64,000 nucleotides of DNA, taken from assembly GCF_012163135.1 (NCBI RefSeq), contig NZ_JAAVUP010000003.1, forward strand, positions 152,283 through 216,282. Reading direction: 5' to 3'. Positions 52,910 to 63,242 of the stretch are shown here, one piece after another; positions within the stretch are counted from its first letter, which is position 1; every line of letters starts with the position of its first letter. Source of the stretch: Neoroseomonas oryzicola (GTDB lineage Bacteria; Pseudomonadota; Alphaproteobacteria; Acetobacterales; Acetobacteraceae). Made by a program: the position numbers and the translations under genes. The notes beneath the pieces are model-generated. The model had not been told where the DNA came from, did not search any database, and saw nothing but the letters and a program-made list of their open reading frames with translations.

Positions 52910-53517
52910 TGCAGGCAGACCTGCCGCGGATCGTCCTGGCCTCCGCCTCCACCGCCCGCCGCGCGGTGCTCGAAGCCGCCGGCCTGCGCTTCGAGGCGCT
53001 GCCCGCTGCCGTGGACGAGGCCGAGATCAAGGCCGCTGCCCAGGCCGAGGGCATCCCCCCGGCCGACGCCGCGCTGATGCTCGCCGACGCCAAGGCCGAG
53101 CGCATCGCCCGCCGCGACCCCGAGGCGCTGGTGATCGGCTGCGACCAGCTGCTGGTCTGCGAGGGCGTCTGGTTCGACAAGCCGGCGGACCTCCCTGCCG
53201 CGCGAGCGCAGCTGCAGGCGCTGCGCGGCAGGACGCACGACCTCGTCACCGCCGTGGTCTGCCATCGCCATGGCGGGCGGGTCTGGCAGCATGTGGCGGT
53301 GCCGCGCATGACGATGCGGGATTTCAGCAACGCCTTCCTCGATGCGTATCTCGCGGCCGAGGGCGAGGTGTTGACCCGCTCGGTCGGCGCCTATCGGCTC
53401 GAGGGCCTGGGCGCGCAGCTCTTTGCCCGCATCCAGGGCGACCAGCCGGCGATCCTGGGCGTGCCGCTGCTGCCCCTGCTGGCCTTCCTGCGCCAGCACG
53501 GGGTGCTCGCGACCTGA
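52906..53517 (+). CDS. Maf-like nucleoside triphosphate pyrophosphatase
   Basis: 203 residues. Hydrolyses non-canonical or modified nucleoside triphosphates to monophosphates. N-terminal [30 protein letters not shown] with the Maf signature (S-S-x-R-R-like), [22 protein letters not shown] near residue 65, [16 protein letters not shown] near residue 102, and a [19 protein letters not shown] ending, which differs from the common DxxxxxGLP segment. Follows ppsR with a four-base overlap, as in other alphaproteobacterial origin regions. Confidence 0.9.
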   Translation: MMQADLPRIVLASASTARRAVLEAAGLRFEALPAAVDEAEIKAAAQAEGIPPADAALMLADAKAERIARRDPEALVIGCDQLLVCEGVWFDKPADLPAARAQLQALRGRTHDLVTAVVCHRHGGRVWQHVAVPRMTMRDFSNAFLDAYLAAEGEVLTRSVGAYRLEGLGAQLFARIQGDQPAILGVPLLPLLAFLRQHGVLAT

Positions 53518-53533
53518 AGCCCGCGCGACAGCA

Positions 53534-54784
53534 TCATTCCGCCGCGACGGGCGCCGCCCCGCGACCTTCGCGGAATTCCGGCGCCTTCGCCCAGGCTTCC
53601 GGCCGCAACTCCTCCGGCCGGTTGGGGAAGGCGAAGGCGCAGACCAGCGTGACCGTCGCCACGCCTGCCAGCACCAGCATCGCGACGGACAGCGACCCCG
53701 TCGCCTCATGCAGCAGCCCGATCAGGGGCGAGGCGATCGCCGCACCCAGGAATCCGATGGTGAAGCGGATGGAATACAGCTTCGCCCGCAATTCAGGGGC
53801 GACGTAGCGCGCGGTCATCGTCTCGTTCACCGTCACCTGGCCGAAGACGCAGGCGGCGACGAGCCCCGCCACCGGCAGCACCAGCCAGCCATCGAGAAAC
53901 GCGAGCGCCGCGAGCCCCGGCACCACCGCGACGCCCAGCGGCAGGAACACCGACTTCAGCGTGCGGCTGTCGATCATCCGCCCCACGGTGAACTGCGTCA
54001 GCCCGCCGCAGATCGTCGCGAGGAAGGCGAGCAGGCCCACCACCGGCAGCAGGTCCGGGCTGCCGGCCAGGCGTTCCTCCATCAGCTTCGGGATCAGCAG
54101 GGTATAGGCGTTGAACACCAGCCCCGAGACCGCCGCGATCGACAGCAGGATCACCACCGCGCGGCGGACGACGCTGCGCGGGATCTCAGGGAAGGGCTTC
54201 GCCCCGCCGCCAGCCTTCACCGCGTCGAATTCCGGCTCGCGCGCATAGAACAGCCCCACCACGGCGCAGGCGACGCCCGGCAGGATGAAGGCCCAGCGCC
54301 AGCCGAGCGCCGCCGCGACGAAGGCGGTCACGATCGGCGCCGTGGCGACGCCGAAATTGCCGAAGACGCCGTTGATGCCCATCGCGCGCCCGACCCGGCT
54401 GCCCGCGGCCTCCACCAGCATCGCCGTCCCGATCGGGTGGTAGATCGCCGCGAAGCAGCCCATCAGCCCCAGGCAGATGCCGATCGCGACCGGGCTGTCC
54501 ATGAAGCCCGCCGCCGCCATGAAGAAGCCTGTGCCGAGGAAGAAGGCGATCATCAGCGCCCGCCGGCCCACCCGGTCCGCCAGCCAGCCCATCGGCAGCG
54601 CACCGAGCCCGTAGGTCACGAACATCGCGGTGCCGAGCGACAGGATCGGCCCGTAATCCGCGCCGAAGCGATCGCGTTCCTGCGTGACCATCGCGAGCAC
54701 GGCGGTGGCCAGGATGAGCAGGCAGTAATGGGTGAAGGTATGGGCGGCGTTGATGAACACCACCTGGCGCTGGGCCGCGGTCAT
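53534..54784 (-). CDS. Major facilitator superfamily transporter
   Basis: 416 residues with about twelve hydrophobic helices. Family loop motif near residue 65-75 is GWLADRVGRRALMIAFFLG, matching the MFS A motif GxLaDrxGrR. The central cytoplasmic loop near residue 200 is EFDAVKAGGGAKPFPEIPR. Substrate unknown; the layout is like small-molecule or aromatic acid exporters. GAGAGGAATCGCC precedes the ATG. Divergent from the AraC-type gene, 57 bases between starts, which may regulate it. Confidence 0.92.
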   Translation of the reverse strand: MTAAQRQVVFINAAHTFTHYCLLILATAVLAMVTQERDRFGADYGPILSLGTAMFVTYGLGALPMGWLADRVGRRALMIAFFLGTGFFMAAAGFMDSPVAIGICLGLMGCFAAIYHPIGTAMLVEAAGSRVGRAMGINGVFGNFGVATAPIVTAFVAAALGWRWAFILPGVACAVVGLFYAREPEFDAVKAGGGAKPFPEIPRSVVRRAVVILLSIAAVSGLVFNAYTLLIPKLMEERLAGSPDLLPVVGLLAFLATICGGLTQFTVGRMIDSRTLKSVFLPLGVAVVPGLAALAFLDGWLVLPVAGLVAACVFGQVTVNETMTARYVAPELRAKLYSIRFTIGFLGAAIASPLIGLLHEATGSLSVAMLVLAGVATVTLVCAFAFPNRPEELRPEAWAKAPEFREGRGAAPVAAE

Positions 54785-54841
54785 GGCGATTCCTCTCGGG
54801 CGGCTGGCGCCGCCGTGTCCCGGGAGGCTACGCTCGGCCGC

Positions 54842-55645
54842 ATGGAGACGTCAGGCCAAATCCTGTCGCCAAACGGCCAGGCCTCGGCGCCGCGCCGCGA
54901 CATCCCCCAGGACCGGGTCGACCGGCCGCTCGGCGCCTTCGCGCGCGATTACGCCGAAGGCGAGGCCGTGCCCCGGCACAGCCACGACCGGGCGCAGCTG
55001 CTCTACGCCATCACCGGCATCATGCGCGTCACGACCGATGCGGCGATGTTCACCCTGCCGCCCGCGCGCGCCCTGTGGCTGCCGGCCGGGTTGCCGCATT
55101 CCGTGGCCATGCCGCGCGGCCTCGCCATGCGGGCGCTGTTCCTGCGCGCCGACGCCGCCCATGCCGGGCCGGCCCATCCGGCGGTGCTGTCGGTCTCCCC
55201 GCTGCTGCGCGAACTCATCCTCGCGGCCTGCGCCGAGCCGCTCGAATGGGACGAGAAGGGGCGCGGCGGGCACCTCGCGGCCCTCATCCTCGAGGAGATC
55301 GCCCGCGCGCCGACCCTGCCGCTCGGCGTGCCGCAACCGCGCGACCCGCGGCTGCTGCGGTTGTCCGCCGCCCTCGCCGCCAATCCGGCCAGCAGCCTCA
55401 CCCTCGAGGACTGGGCGACGGAAACCGGCGCGTCGGCCCGCACGCTGCGCCGGCTGTTCCACGCGGAGACCGGCATGGGATTCGCCCGCTGGCGCCAGAC
55501 GCTGCGCCTGGCGGAAGCGGCCGCGATGCTCGCCAACGGCACGCCGCCGGCCCGCGCCGCAGCGGCGGTCGGCTACGCCAGCGCGCCTGCTTTCGGTGCA
55601 GCCTTCCGGGCTGCCTTCGGTGCCACGCCCGGCGCGGGGCTCTGA
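54842..55645 (+). CDS. AraC family transcriptional regulator
   Basis: 267 residues. N-terminal cupin: GEAVPRHSHDRAQLLYAITGIMRVTTDAAMFTLPPARALWLPAGLPHSV (residues about 38-90). C-terminal double HTH: SLTLEDWATETGASARTLRRLFHAETGMGFARWRQTLRLAEAAAMLANGTPPARAAAAVGYASAPAFGAAFRAAFGATPG, the AraC/XylS signature. Divergent from the MFS gene and probably its regulator. No strong ribosome site. Confidence 0.92.
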   Translation: METSGQILSPNGQASAPRRDIPQDRVDRPLGAFARDYAEGEAVPRHSHDRAQLLYAITGIMRVTTDAAMFTLPPARALWLPAGLPHSVAMPRGLAMRALFLRADAAHAGPAHPAVLSVSPLLRELILAACAEPLEWDEKGRGGHLAALILEEIARAPTLPLGVPQPRDPRLLRLSAALAANPASSLTLEDWATETGASARTLRRLFHAETGMGFARWRQTLRLAEAAAMLANGTPPARAAAAVGYASAPAFGAAFRAAFGATPGAGL

Positions 55646-55652
55646 CCCGCGT

Positions 55653-56276
55653 TCAGATGCGGGTGACGAACTCGACGATCATCGGCTTCGTGTAGCGCGC
55701 GGCGTAGCCGGATGCGGTCATGAAGTCGCGGTACCAGGACAGGAAGGCGCCGCCGCTCTGGAAGCGGAAATGGCCGTGATTGGCATCGAAGTAGCGGTAG
55801 CTCGGCACCAGCGAGGTGAAGGGCCCGCTGCCGTGCACGCGCGCATCCTTCTGGATGACCACGAGGTGGCCGCCGCCGTCGCGCTTGTAGGACAGCCGGT
55901 AGCAGCCGTAGTCGGCGTCTCTGATATGGGCGAAGATGATGGCGGCGTCGGCGTTGCTGCCGATGGTGACGGCGCCATGCCCCTTCAGCCCCAGCTCGGT
56001 CATCACCGGTCCGTAGCCGAGCTGCTTGGTTAGGTTGTGCAGGCGGGTGACGCGCCAGTCGGCCTTCTCGGCCATCATGGTCCCCTTGTCGAAGGCGAGG
56101 TCGCCCCCGGCCAGCCGCGCCTTGATCCAGAGGAAGCCGAGCGCCGCGCAGTAGCCGTTGCGCACGTCGCCCCAGGGGCCGATATCCTTGTAGTTGTACT
56201 CCGGATCGCCCTGCGAGTAGCCGTATACGAGGTAGCCGAGATCCTTGGCGGCCTTGGCGATCGGCGTCATGGGCAT
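55653..56276 (-). CDS. Putative YopT-like (peptidase C58 fold) cysteine-protease-like protein
   Basis: 207 residues, no signal peptide or membrane helix. Three pieces match the C58 (YopT/AvrPphB) active-site pattern in order: [18 protein letters not shown] with Cys43, [11 protein letters not shown] with His137, and [11 protein letters not shown] with Asp164, which resembles the family's FDPNxGxF block. Cys-to-His and His-to-Asp spacings (94 and 27) are near but not equal to those of YopT. Two in-frame ATGs six bases apart are possible starts. It is convergent with the AraC gene. It could be a housekeeping cysteine peptidase or an effector; neither is shown. Confidence 0.6.
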   Translation of the reverse strand: MPMTPIAKAAKDLGYLVYGYSQGDPEYNYKDIGPWGDVRNGYCAALGFLWIKARLAGGDLAFDKGTMMAEKADWRVTRLHNLTKQLGYGPVMTELGLKGHGAVTIGSNADAAIIFAHIRDADYGCYRLSYKRDGGGHLVVIQKDARVHGSGPFTSLVPSYRYFDANHGHFRFQSGGAFLSWYRDFMTASGYAARYTKPMIVEFVTRI

Positions 56277-56794
56277 TGGCGGTTCCCCCCCTGCGCGGCG
56301 CGACCCAGGATCACCATTCCTGCGCAGTTCGCAATGCGATTGCCGCCACCCGGGACAGGCTTCCTGAGGGCCCTCGCCCCGGGCCCGGGTGGCCCCCCGA
56401 AGGGTGGCGCCCTCCCCTGGGGACTTTCCTGTGGCGTTTCCCTGGAAACCGCGCCATACACCCGCCCTGGCTGCGCCCCGGGGGCATGGCCGACCGCCGC
56501 GGCTGCGGCGGGCTGACAGAGAAAGCCGCGGGACCCGGGATCGGACCGCCGCGGCGTTTCCGGCCACATGGGCGGCCTTCCCGTCGCGAGATCCGCGATG
56601 GGCCCACCCCATGCCGCCCGAGACGCCGAGCATACCGGCCCCTTGTCCTGGACCCCTCGGTCCCGACCTGTTCCGCCCACCGTTGTCGCTTCTTTGGGGT
56701 CCCAAGGGGCCTGACATGCCGCGTGGCTGCCTGCGATGGACGGGCGGGCGCGGTTCGCGCGGCGCATCCGGCGCCGGGCACGAGAGGACGACAG
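56277..56794. other. Long gene-free leader upstream of pnp
   Basis: 518 bases between the YopT-like gene start and pnp. No convincing ORF, tRNA or rpsO gene is found, although rpsO usually precedes pnp. Short GC-rich repeats and the segment around 56690-56715 (GGGGTCCCAAGGGGCC) could fold. Part may be the pnp 5' leader, which in other bacteria is a target of PNPase autoregulation. Confidence 0.5.
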
Positions 56795-59026
<2,232 letters not shown>

Positions 59027-59039
59027 CCATCCGGAACGG

Positions 59040-59074
59040 ACCGGCCGGGGCCCTGCACAGGGGCCCCGGCCGGT
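59040..59074 (+). terminator. 14-bp hairpin after pnp
   Basis: Perfect stem ACCGGCCGGGGCCC (59040-59053) with GGGCCCCGGCCGGT (59061-59074), loop TGCACAG, 13 bases after the pnp stop. No T-run follows, but the very stable stem suggests transcript stabilisation or termination. Confidence 0.65.
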
Positions 59075-59114
59075 GCCATATTCCTGTCACGTAGTTGCTT
59101 GGGAGCGGCCGGTC

Positions 59115-60515
59115 TTGAAGGCGATCAACGCGATCCGGATGGGGGGTTTCGAGGTCCTGCCGCTGGTGGAAGGCGGCAAGGGCGTCTCGGTGTCGAATGG
59201 CGCGTCCTGCGGGGCCTGGTCGGCCTCCGGCGGCGTCGGCACCTTCTCCGCGGTCAATGCGGATTCCTATGATGCGGACGGCAACCCGATCCCGCAGGTC
59301 TATCACGGCAAGACGCGCCGCGACCGGCATGAGGAACTCGTCCGCTACGCCATCGACGGCGCCATCACCCAGGCCAAGCGTGCCTGGGACGTGGCCGGCG
59401 GCAAGGGGCGGATCCACGCCAACATCCTGTGGGAGATGGGCGGTGCGGAGCGCGTCGCGCGCGGGATGCTGGAAGGGGCCAAGGGCCTGATCCACGGCAT
59501 CACCTGCGGTGCGGGCATGCCCTATCGCCTGGCCGACATCGCCCGCGACTACGGCGTGCACTACTACCCGATCGTGTCCTCGGCGCGCGCCTTCAACGCA
59601 CTGTGGAAGCGCGCCTACCACAAGACGCGCGAATGGCTGGGCGGCGTGGTCTACGAGGACCCGTGGCTGGCCGGCGGCCACAACGGCCTGTCCAATTCCG
59701 AGGATCCGAAGAAGCCCGAGGATCCCTTCCCCCGCGTGCTGAAGCTGCGCCAGCAGATGCGCGAATTCGGCCTCGACGACGTGCCGATCATCATGGCCGG
59801 CGGCGTGTGGTGGCTGGAGGAATGGGAGGACTGGATCGACAATCCCGACCTAGGCCCCGTCGCCTTCCAGTTCGGCACCCGCCCGCTGGTGACGAAGGAA
59901 AGCCCGATCTCGGATGCGTGGAAGCAGCGCCTGATGACGCTGCAGCCCGGCGACGTGCTGCTGCAGCCCTTCTCCCCCACGGGCTTCTATTCCTCGGCCG
60001 TGCGCAACGACTTCCTCCATGAACTCGAGGAACGCAACGAGCGCCAGGTCGCCTACACCACCGAGCCGGTCGGCGAGCACATCGCCGAATACGGCGTCGG
60101 CCCGCGCAAGCGGAAGGTGTGGCTCGCCCCGCACGACCTCGCGCGCGTGAACCAGTGGGAGGCCGAGGGCTTCGTCGAGGCGATGCGCACGCCCGACAAC
60201 ACGCTGATCTTCGTGACGCCCGAGAAGTCGCAGGAGATCGTGCAGGACCAGATCGACTGCATGGGCTGCCTGTCGCAGTGCCGCTTCAGCAACTGGTCGC
60301 AGCACGAGCCCGAATTCTCGAACGGCAAGAAGGCGGACCCGCGGTCCTTCTGCATCCAGAAGACGCTGCAGGACATCAGCCATGACGGCGCGCTCGAGCG
60401 GAACCTGATGTTCGCCGGGCACAACGCCTACCGCTTCGGCCAGGACCCCTTCTACTCGAACGGCTTCGTGCCGTCGGTGAAGCAGCTGGTCGAGAGGATC
60501 ATGACGGGGCGGTGA
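59115..60515 (+). CDS. Nitronate monooxygenase / 2-nitropropane dioxygenase-like flavoprotein
   Basis: 466 residues from a TTG start preceded by GGGAG; an ATG eight codons in is the alternative. TIM-barrel FMN enzyme: GGKGVSVSNGASCGAWSASGGVGTF near residue 20-45 (phosphate-binding family start), LIHGITCGAGMPYRLADIARDYGVHYYPIVSSARAF near residue 120-155, and PIIMAGGVWWLEEWEDW near residue 224 with VAFQFGTRPLVTKE. A C-terminal extension has DQIDCMGCLSQCRF, a CxxCxxxC cluster near residue 380, not typical of short nitronate monooxygenases. Probably oxidises or reduces a small unsaturated substrate. Overlaps the next gene if that starts at GTG. Confidence 0.85.
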   Translation: MKAINAIRMGGFEVLPLVEGGKGVSVSNGASCGAWSASGGVGTFSAVNADSYDADGNPIPQVYHGKTRRDRHEELVRYAIDGAITQAKRAWDVAGGKGRIHANILWEMGGAERVARGMLEGAKGLIHGITCGAGMPYRLADIARDYGVHYYPIVSSARAFNALWKRAYHKTREWLGGVVYEDPWLAGGHNGLSNSEDPKKPEDPFPRVLKLRQQMREFGLDDVPIIMAGGVWWLEEWEDWIDNPDLGPVAFQFGTRPLVTKESPISDAWKQRLMTLQPGDVLLQPFSPTGFYSSAVRNDFLHELEERNERQVAYTTEPVGEHIAEYGVGPRKRKVWLAPHDLARVNQWEAEGFVEAMRTPDNTLIFVTPEKSQEIVQDQIDCMGCLSQCRFSNWSQHEPEFSNGKKADPRSFCIQKTLQDISHDGALERNLMFAGHNAYRFGQDPFYSNGFVPSVKQLVERIMTGR

Positions 60516-61492
60516 TCGGCGCGGCGATGACCCCTGCGCGCATCGCCGTCCTCATCCCCTGCTACAACGAGGAAGTCGCCATTCCCCGCGTGGTGGCGGA
60601 CTTCCTCGCCGCGCTGCCCGGCGCCACCGTCTACGTCTACGACAACAATTCCCGCGACCGCACGCGGGAGGTCGCGGCCGCCGCCGGCGCCGTGGTCCGC
60701 CGCGAGCCCCTGCAGGGCAAGGGCAACGTCATCCGCCGCATGTTCGCCGACATCGAGGCGGACGCCTATGTCCTGGTCGACGGCGACGATACCTACGAGG
60801 CCGCGGCCGCGGCCGGCATGGTCGAGCGGCTTCTGGCCGAACGGCTCGACATGGTGACCGGGCTGCGCGTGACCGACGCCGATGCCGCGGCCGCCTACCG
60901 GCCCGGTCACCGCTTCGGCAATGTCGCGCTGACGGGCATGGTCCGCTGGGTCTTCGGCGACCGCATCGGGGACATGCTCTCGGGCTACCGCGTCTTCTCC
61001 CGCCGCTTCGTGAAGTCCTTCCCCGCGATCGCCTCCGGCTTCGAGACCGAGACCGAGTTCACCGTCCACGCGCTCGAGCTCCGCCTGCCGGTGGCCGAGG
61101 TGCGCACGCACTACAAGGAACGGCCGGACGGATCGGTCAGCAAGCTCAGCACCTGGCGGGACGGGATGCGGATCCTGCGCACCATCCTGCTGCTGGTGCA
61201 GCGCGAACGGCCGCTCGCCTTCTTCTCGACCGTGGGCGCGATCCTGGCCGCCACGGCGATCGGCATCGCCCTGCCGCTGATCCCGACCTACCTCGAGACC
61301 GGCCTCGTGCCGCGCTTTCCGACGGCGATCCTAGCCACCGGCCTCGGCATCCTCGCGAGCCTGGCGTTCACCTGCGGGCTGATCCTCGACAACGTCACCC
61401 GCGGCCGGCAGGAGGCGAGGCGCATGGCCTACCTCGCCATCCCGGCCTGGGAGGCGCCCGCTACTCCGCCCGCGCTCCCGACGCCCGGATGA
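60512..61492 (+). CDS. Glycosyltransferase family 2, polyprenyl-phosphate glycosyltransferase-like
   Basis: 326 residues from a GTG that overlaps the preceding stop; ATG 15 bases in is also possible. GT-A fold: IAVLIPCYNEEVAIPRVVADFL, YVYDNNSRDRTREVA near residue 45, QGKGNVIRRMF near residue 67, and the metal-binding DGDDTY motif near residue 87. RFGNVALTGMVRWVFGDRIGDMLSGYRVFSRRFV near residue 133 is typical of DPM1/GtrB-type enzymes, and two C-terminal membrane helices (FFSTVGAILAATAIGIALPL and the next) fit anchorage in the inner membrane. Probably loads a sugar on a polyprenyl phosphate. Confidence 0.9.
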   Translation: MIGAAMTPARIAVLIPCYNEEVAIPRVVADFLAALPGATVYVYDNNSRDRTREVAAAAGAVVRREPLQGKGNVIRRMFADIEADAYVLVDGDDTYEAAAAAGMVERLLAERLDMVTGLRVTDADAAAAYRPGHRFGNVALTGMVRWVFGDRIGDMLSGYRVFSRRFVKSFPAIASGFETETEFTVHALELRLPVAEVRTHYKERPDGSVSKLSTWRDGMRILRTILLLVQRERPLAFFSTVGAILAATAIGIALPLIPTYLETGLVPRFPTAILATGLGILASLAFTCGLILDNVTRGRQEARRMAYLAIPAWEAPATPPALPTPG

Positions 61493-62444
61493 TGGGCGCA
61501 AGCCGCTGTTCCTCGGCGGCGCGGAAATCGGCCACCTGCTCGGGCGTGGTCCACCAGGCGGTGGACCCCTGGTCGAGGTACTGCCGCTTCAGGTCCTCCG
61601 CTTCCAGCGCACGACGGGCGAAGGCGGACATCCGCTCGATCGCCGCGCGCGGCACCCCGGCCGGTCCGCACAGGCAGGTCCAGGAGGACATGTCGTAGCC
61701 GGGCAGCGTCTCCGCGATCGAGGGCACGTCCGGGACGACCGGGCTGCGCGCGGCGGAGGTGACGCCGAGCGCCCGCACCCTGCCCTCCCGCGCCTGGGCC
61801 AGCGCGCCGGGGATGTTGTCGAAGATCATGTGCACGCGCCCGGCGATGATGTCCGGATAGGCCGCCGCGCTGCCGCGATAGGGCACATGGGCCATGTCCA
61901 CCCCGGCCTTCATCTTGAACAGCTCGCCCGAGATGTGCAGCGTCGTGCCCGGCCCGGCCGAGCCATACGAATACTTCCCCGGATTGGCCTTCAGCACGGC
62001 GATCAGCTCGGCGACCGAGCGCGCCGGGATGTCGTTGTTGATCACCAGCAGGTTCGGCAGCTGCCACAGCCCGGTGATGAAGGTGAAGTCCCGGTGCGGG
62101 TCGAAGGGCAGCCGGGCATAGAGCGTGGGGGAGATCGCATGCGTTGCGATGCCGCCCATGCCGATGGTGTACCCGTCCGGCGTCGACTGCGCGATCGCGA
62201 GGTTGCCGACCACCCCGCCCGACCCGGTGCGGTTCTCGACCACGAATTGCTGACCGGTGACCTCGGACATCTTCTGGCAGAACTGGCGCGACAGCGTGTC
62301 GGTCGGCCCGCCGGCGGCATAGGGGCAGATGTAGCGGACGGGCTTGGACGGCCAGGCGTCCTGGGCGCCCGCGATGCGCGGCGCGGCAAGCCCGGTCGCG
62401 GCCAGCCCCAGCACGGCCCGGCGGCCGGGCGTCGATCCTCTCAT
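61461..62444 (-). CDS. Tripartite tricarboxylate transporter binding protein (TctC/Bug family)
   Basis: 327 residues. Tat-like signal with RR (MRGSTPGRRAVLGLAATGLAAP), cut near AGA residue 26. Mature part has AWPSKPVRYICPYAAGGPTDTLSRQF, the Bug family start with the binding-site GGPTD, GGVVGNLAIAQSTPDGYTIGMG near residue 75, and VPYRGSAAAYPDIIAGRVHMIFDN near residue 185. Binds a carboxylate in the periplasm; a partner transporter is not present here. GGAGGAACGCCGC precedes the ATG. Convergent, overlapping the GT2 gene by 32 bases at the stop. Confidence 0.93.
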   Translation of the reverse strand: MRGSTPGRRAVLGLAATGLAAPRIAGAQDAWPSKPVRYICPYAAGGPTDTLSRQFCQKMSEVTGQQFVVENRTGSGGVVGNLAIAQSTPDGYTIGMGGIATHAISPTLYARLPFDPHRDFTFITGLWQLPNLLVINNDIPARSVAELIAVLKANPGKYSYGSAGPGTTLHISGELFKMKAGVDMAHVPYRGSAAAYPDIIAGRVHMIFDNIPGALAQAREGRVRALGVTSAARSPVVPDVPSIAETLPGYDMSSWTCLCGPAGVPRAAIERMSAFARRALEAEDLKRQYLDQGSTAWWTTPEQVADFRAAEEQRLAPIIRASGARAE

Positions 62445-62685
62445 GCGGCGTTCCTCCCTTGCGGCCCCTCTGGCGGGGGCCGTGGCCCGGAAGCCTAGGC
62501 GGAGGCACGGGCCGGAGGCGAGACAAACCCGCCGCGCGTGCCCGCGCGCCTGCGGCGGGCGGCGCCGGCCCGCATGCCCCCATGGGCCGCCCGGCGCCCG
62601 CGCCGATTGCGCAAGAGCGGAAAAGGTTCTAACCGCCGCGCCAACCGTCAGGCGCCGCGCCGCGCCCCTGCGAGAAGGTCCCGAC
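62445..62685. promoter_or_regulatory. Divergent intergenic region between TctC and secB genes
   Basis: 241 bases. It must hold the promoters of both genes. No clear -35/-10 pair, operator or RNA element was recognised by eye; the AT-richer patch around 62605-62635 is the best place for a promoter. Confidence 0.3.
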
Positions 62686-63189
62686 ATGTCCGACCAGCCG
62701 ATTCCGCCCGTTCCGGGCGCCAATGGTGGCGCCAACGTCGCCACGGGCCCCGTGGTGCTGAACCTGCAGTTCACCAAGGACCTCTCCTTCGAGGTGCCGG
62801 GCGCGCCGCAGATCTTCCTCACGTTGCGCGAGGCGCCGCAGATCGACATCGCCCTCGATGTCCAGGCCCGCCGCCTGCAGGAAGGGCAGGAGACCTTCGA
62901 GATCTCCCTCAACATCCGCGCCGACGCCAAGGCGGCCGGGCAGACCGCCTTCATCGCGGAGCTCGTCTACTGCGGCATCTTCACGCTGAACGGCGTGCCG
63001 CCGGAGATGATGGAGCCGATCCTGCTGGTCGAATGCCCGCGGCTGCTCTTCCCCTTCGCGCGCAACATCCTCGCCGACGTGACCCGCGACGGCGGCTTCC
63101 CGCCGGTGCTGCTGGCGCCGATCGACTTCGTGCAGCTGTGGCAGCAGCGCCGGGGCCAGCCCATGGGCGCGCCGGTCGCGAATGCCTGA
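62686..63189 (+). CDS. secB: Protein-export chaperone SecB
   Basis: 167 residues. Tetrameric cytosolic chaperone that keeps preproteins unfolded and hands them to SecA. Core: LNLQFTKDLSFEVPGAPQIF near residue 25, IDIALDVQARRL, FEISLNIRADAKAAGQTAFIAELVYCGIFTLNG near residue 70-105, and the LFPFARNILADVTRDGGFPPVLLAPIDFVQLWQQR region near residue 125. GAGAAGG precedes the ATG. Followed by hemH 53 bases downstream. secB is often found on the ppsR/maf side of the origin in alphaproteobacteria. Confidence 0.95.
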   Translation: MSDQPIPPVPGANGGANVATGPVVLNLQFTKDLSFEVPGAPQIFLTLREAPQIDIALDVQARRLQEGQETFEISLNIRADAKAAGQTAFIAELVYCGIFTLNGVPPEMMEPILLVECPRLLFPFARNILADVTRDGGFPPVLLAPIDFVQLWQQRRGQPMGAPVANA

Positions 63190-63242
63190 GACAGTGCGGG
63201 GGGCTTGATTCCGGGTCCCCCGCCGTCATCTGCGCCAGATCC

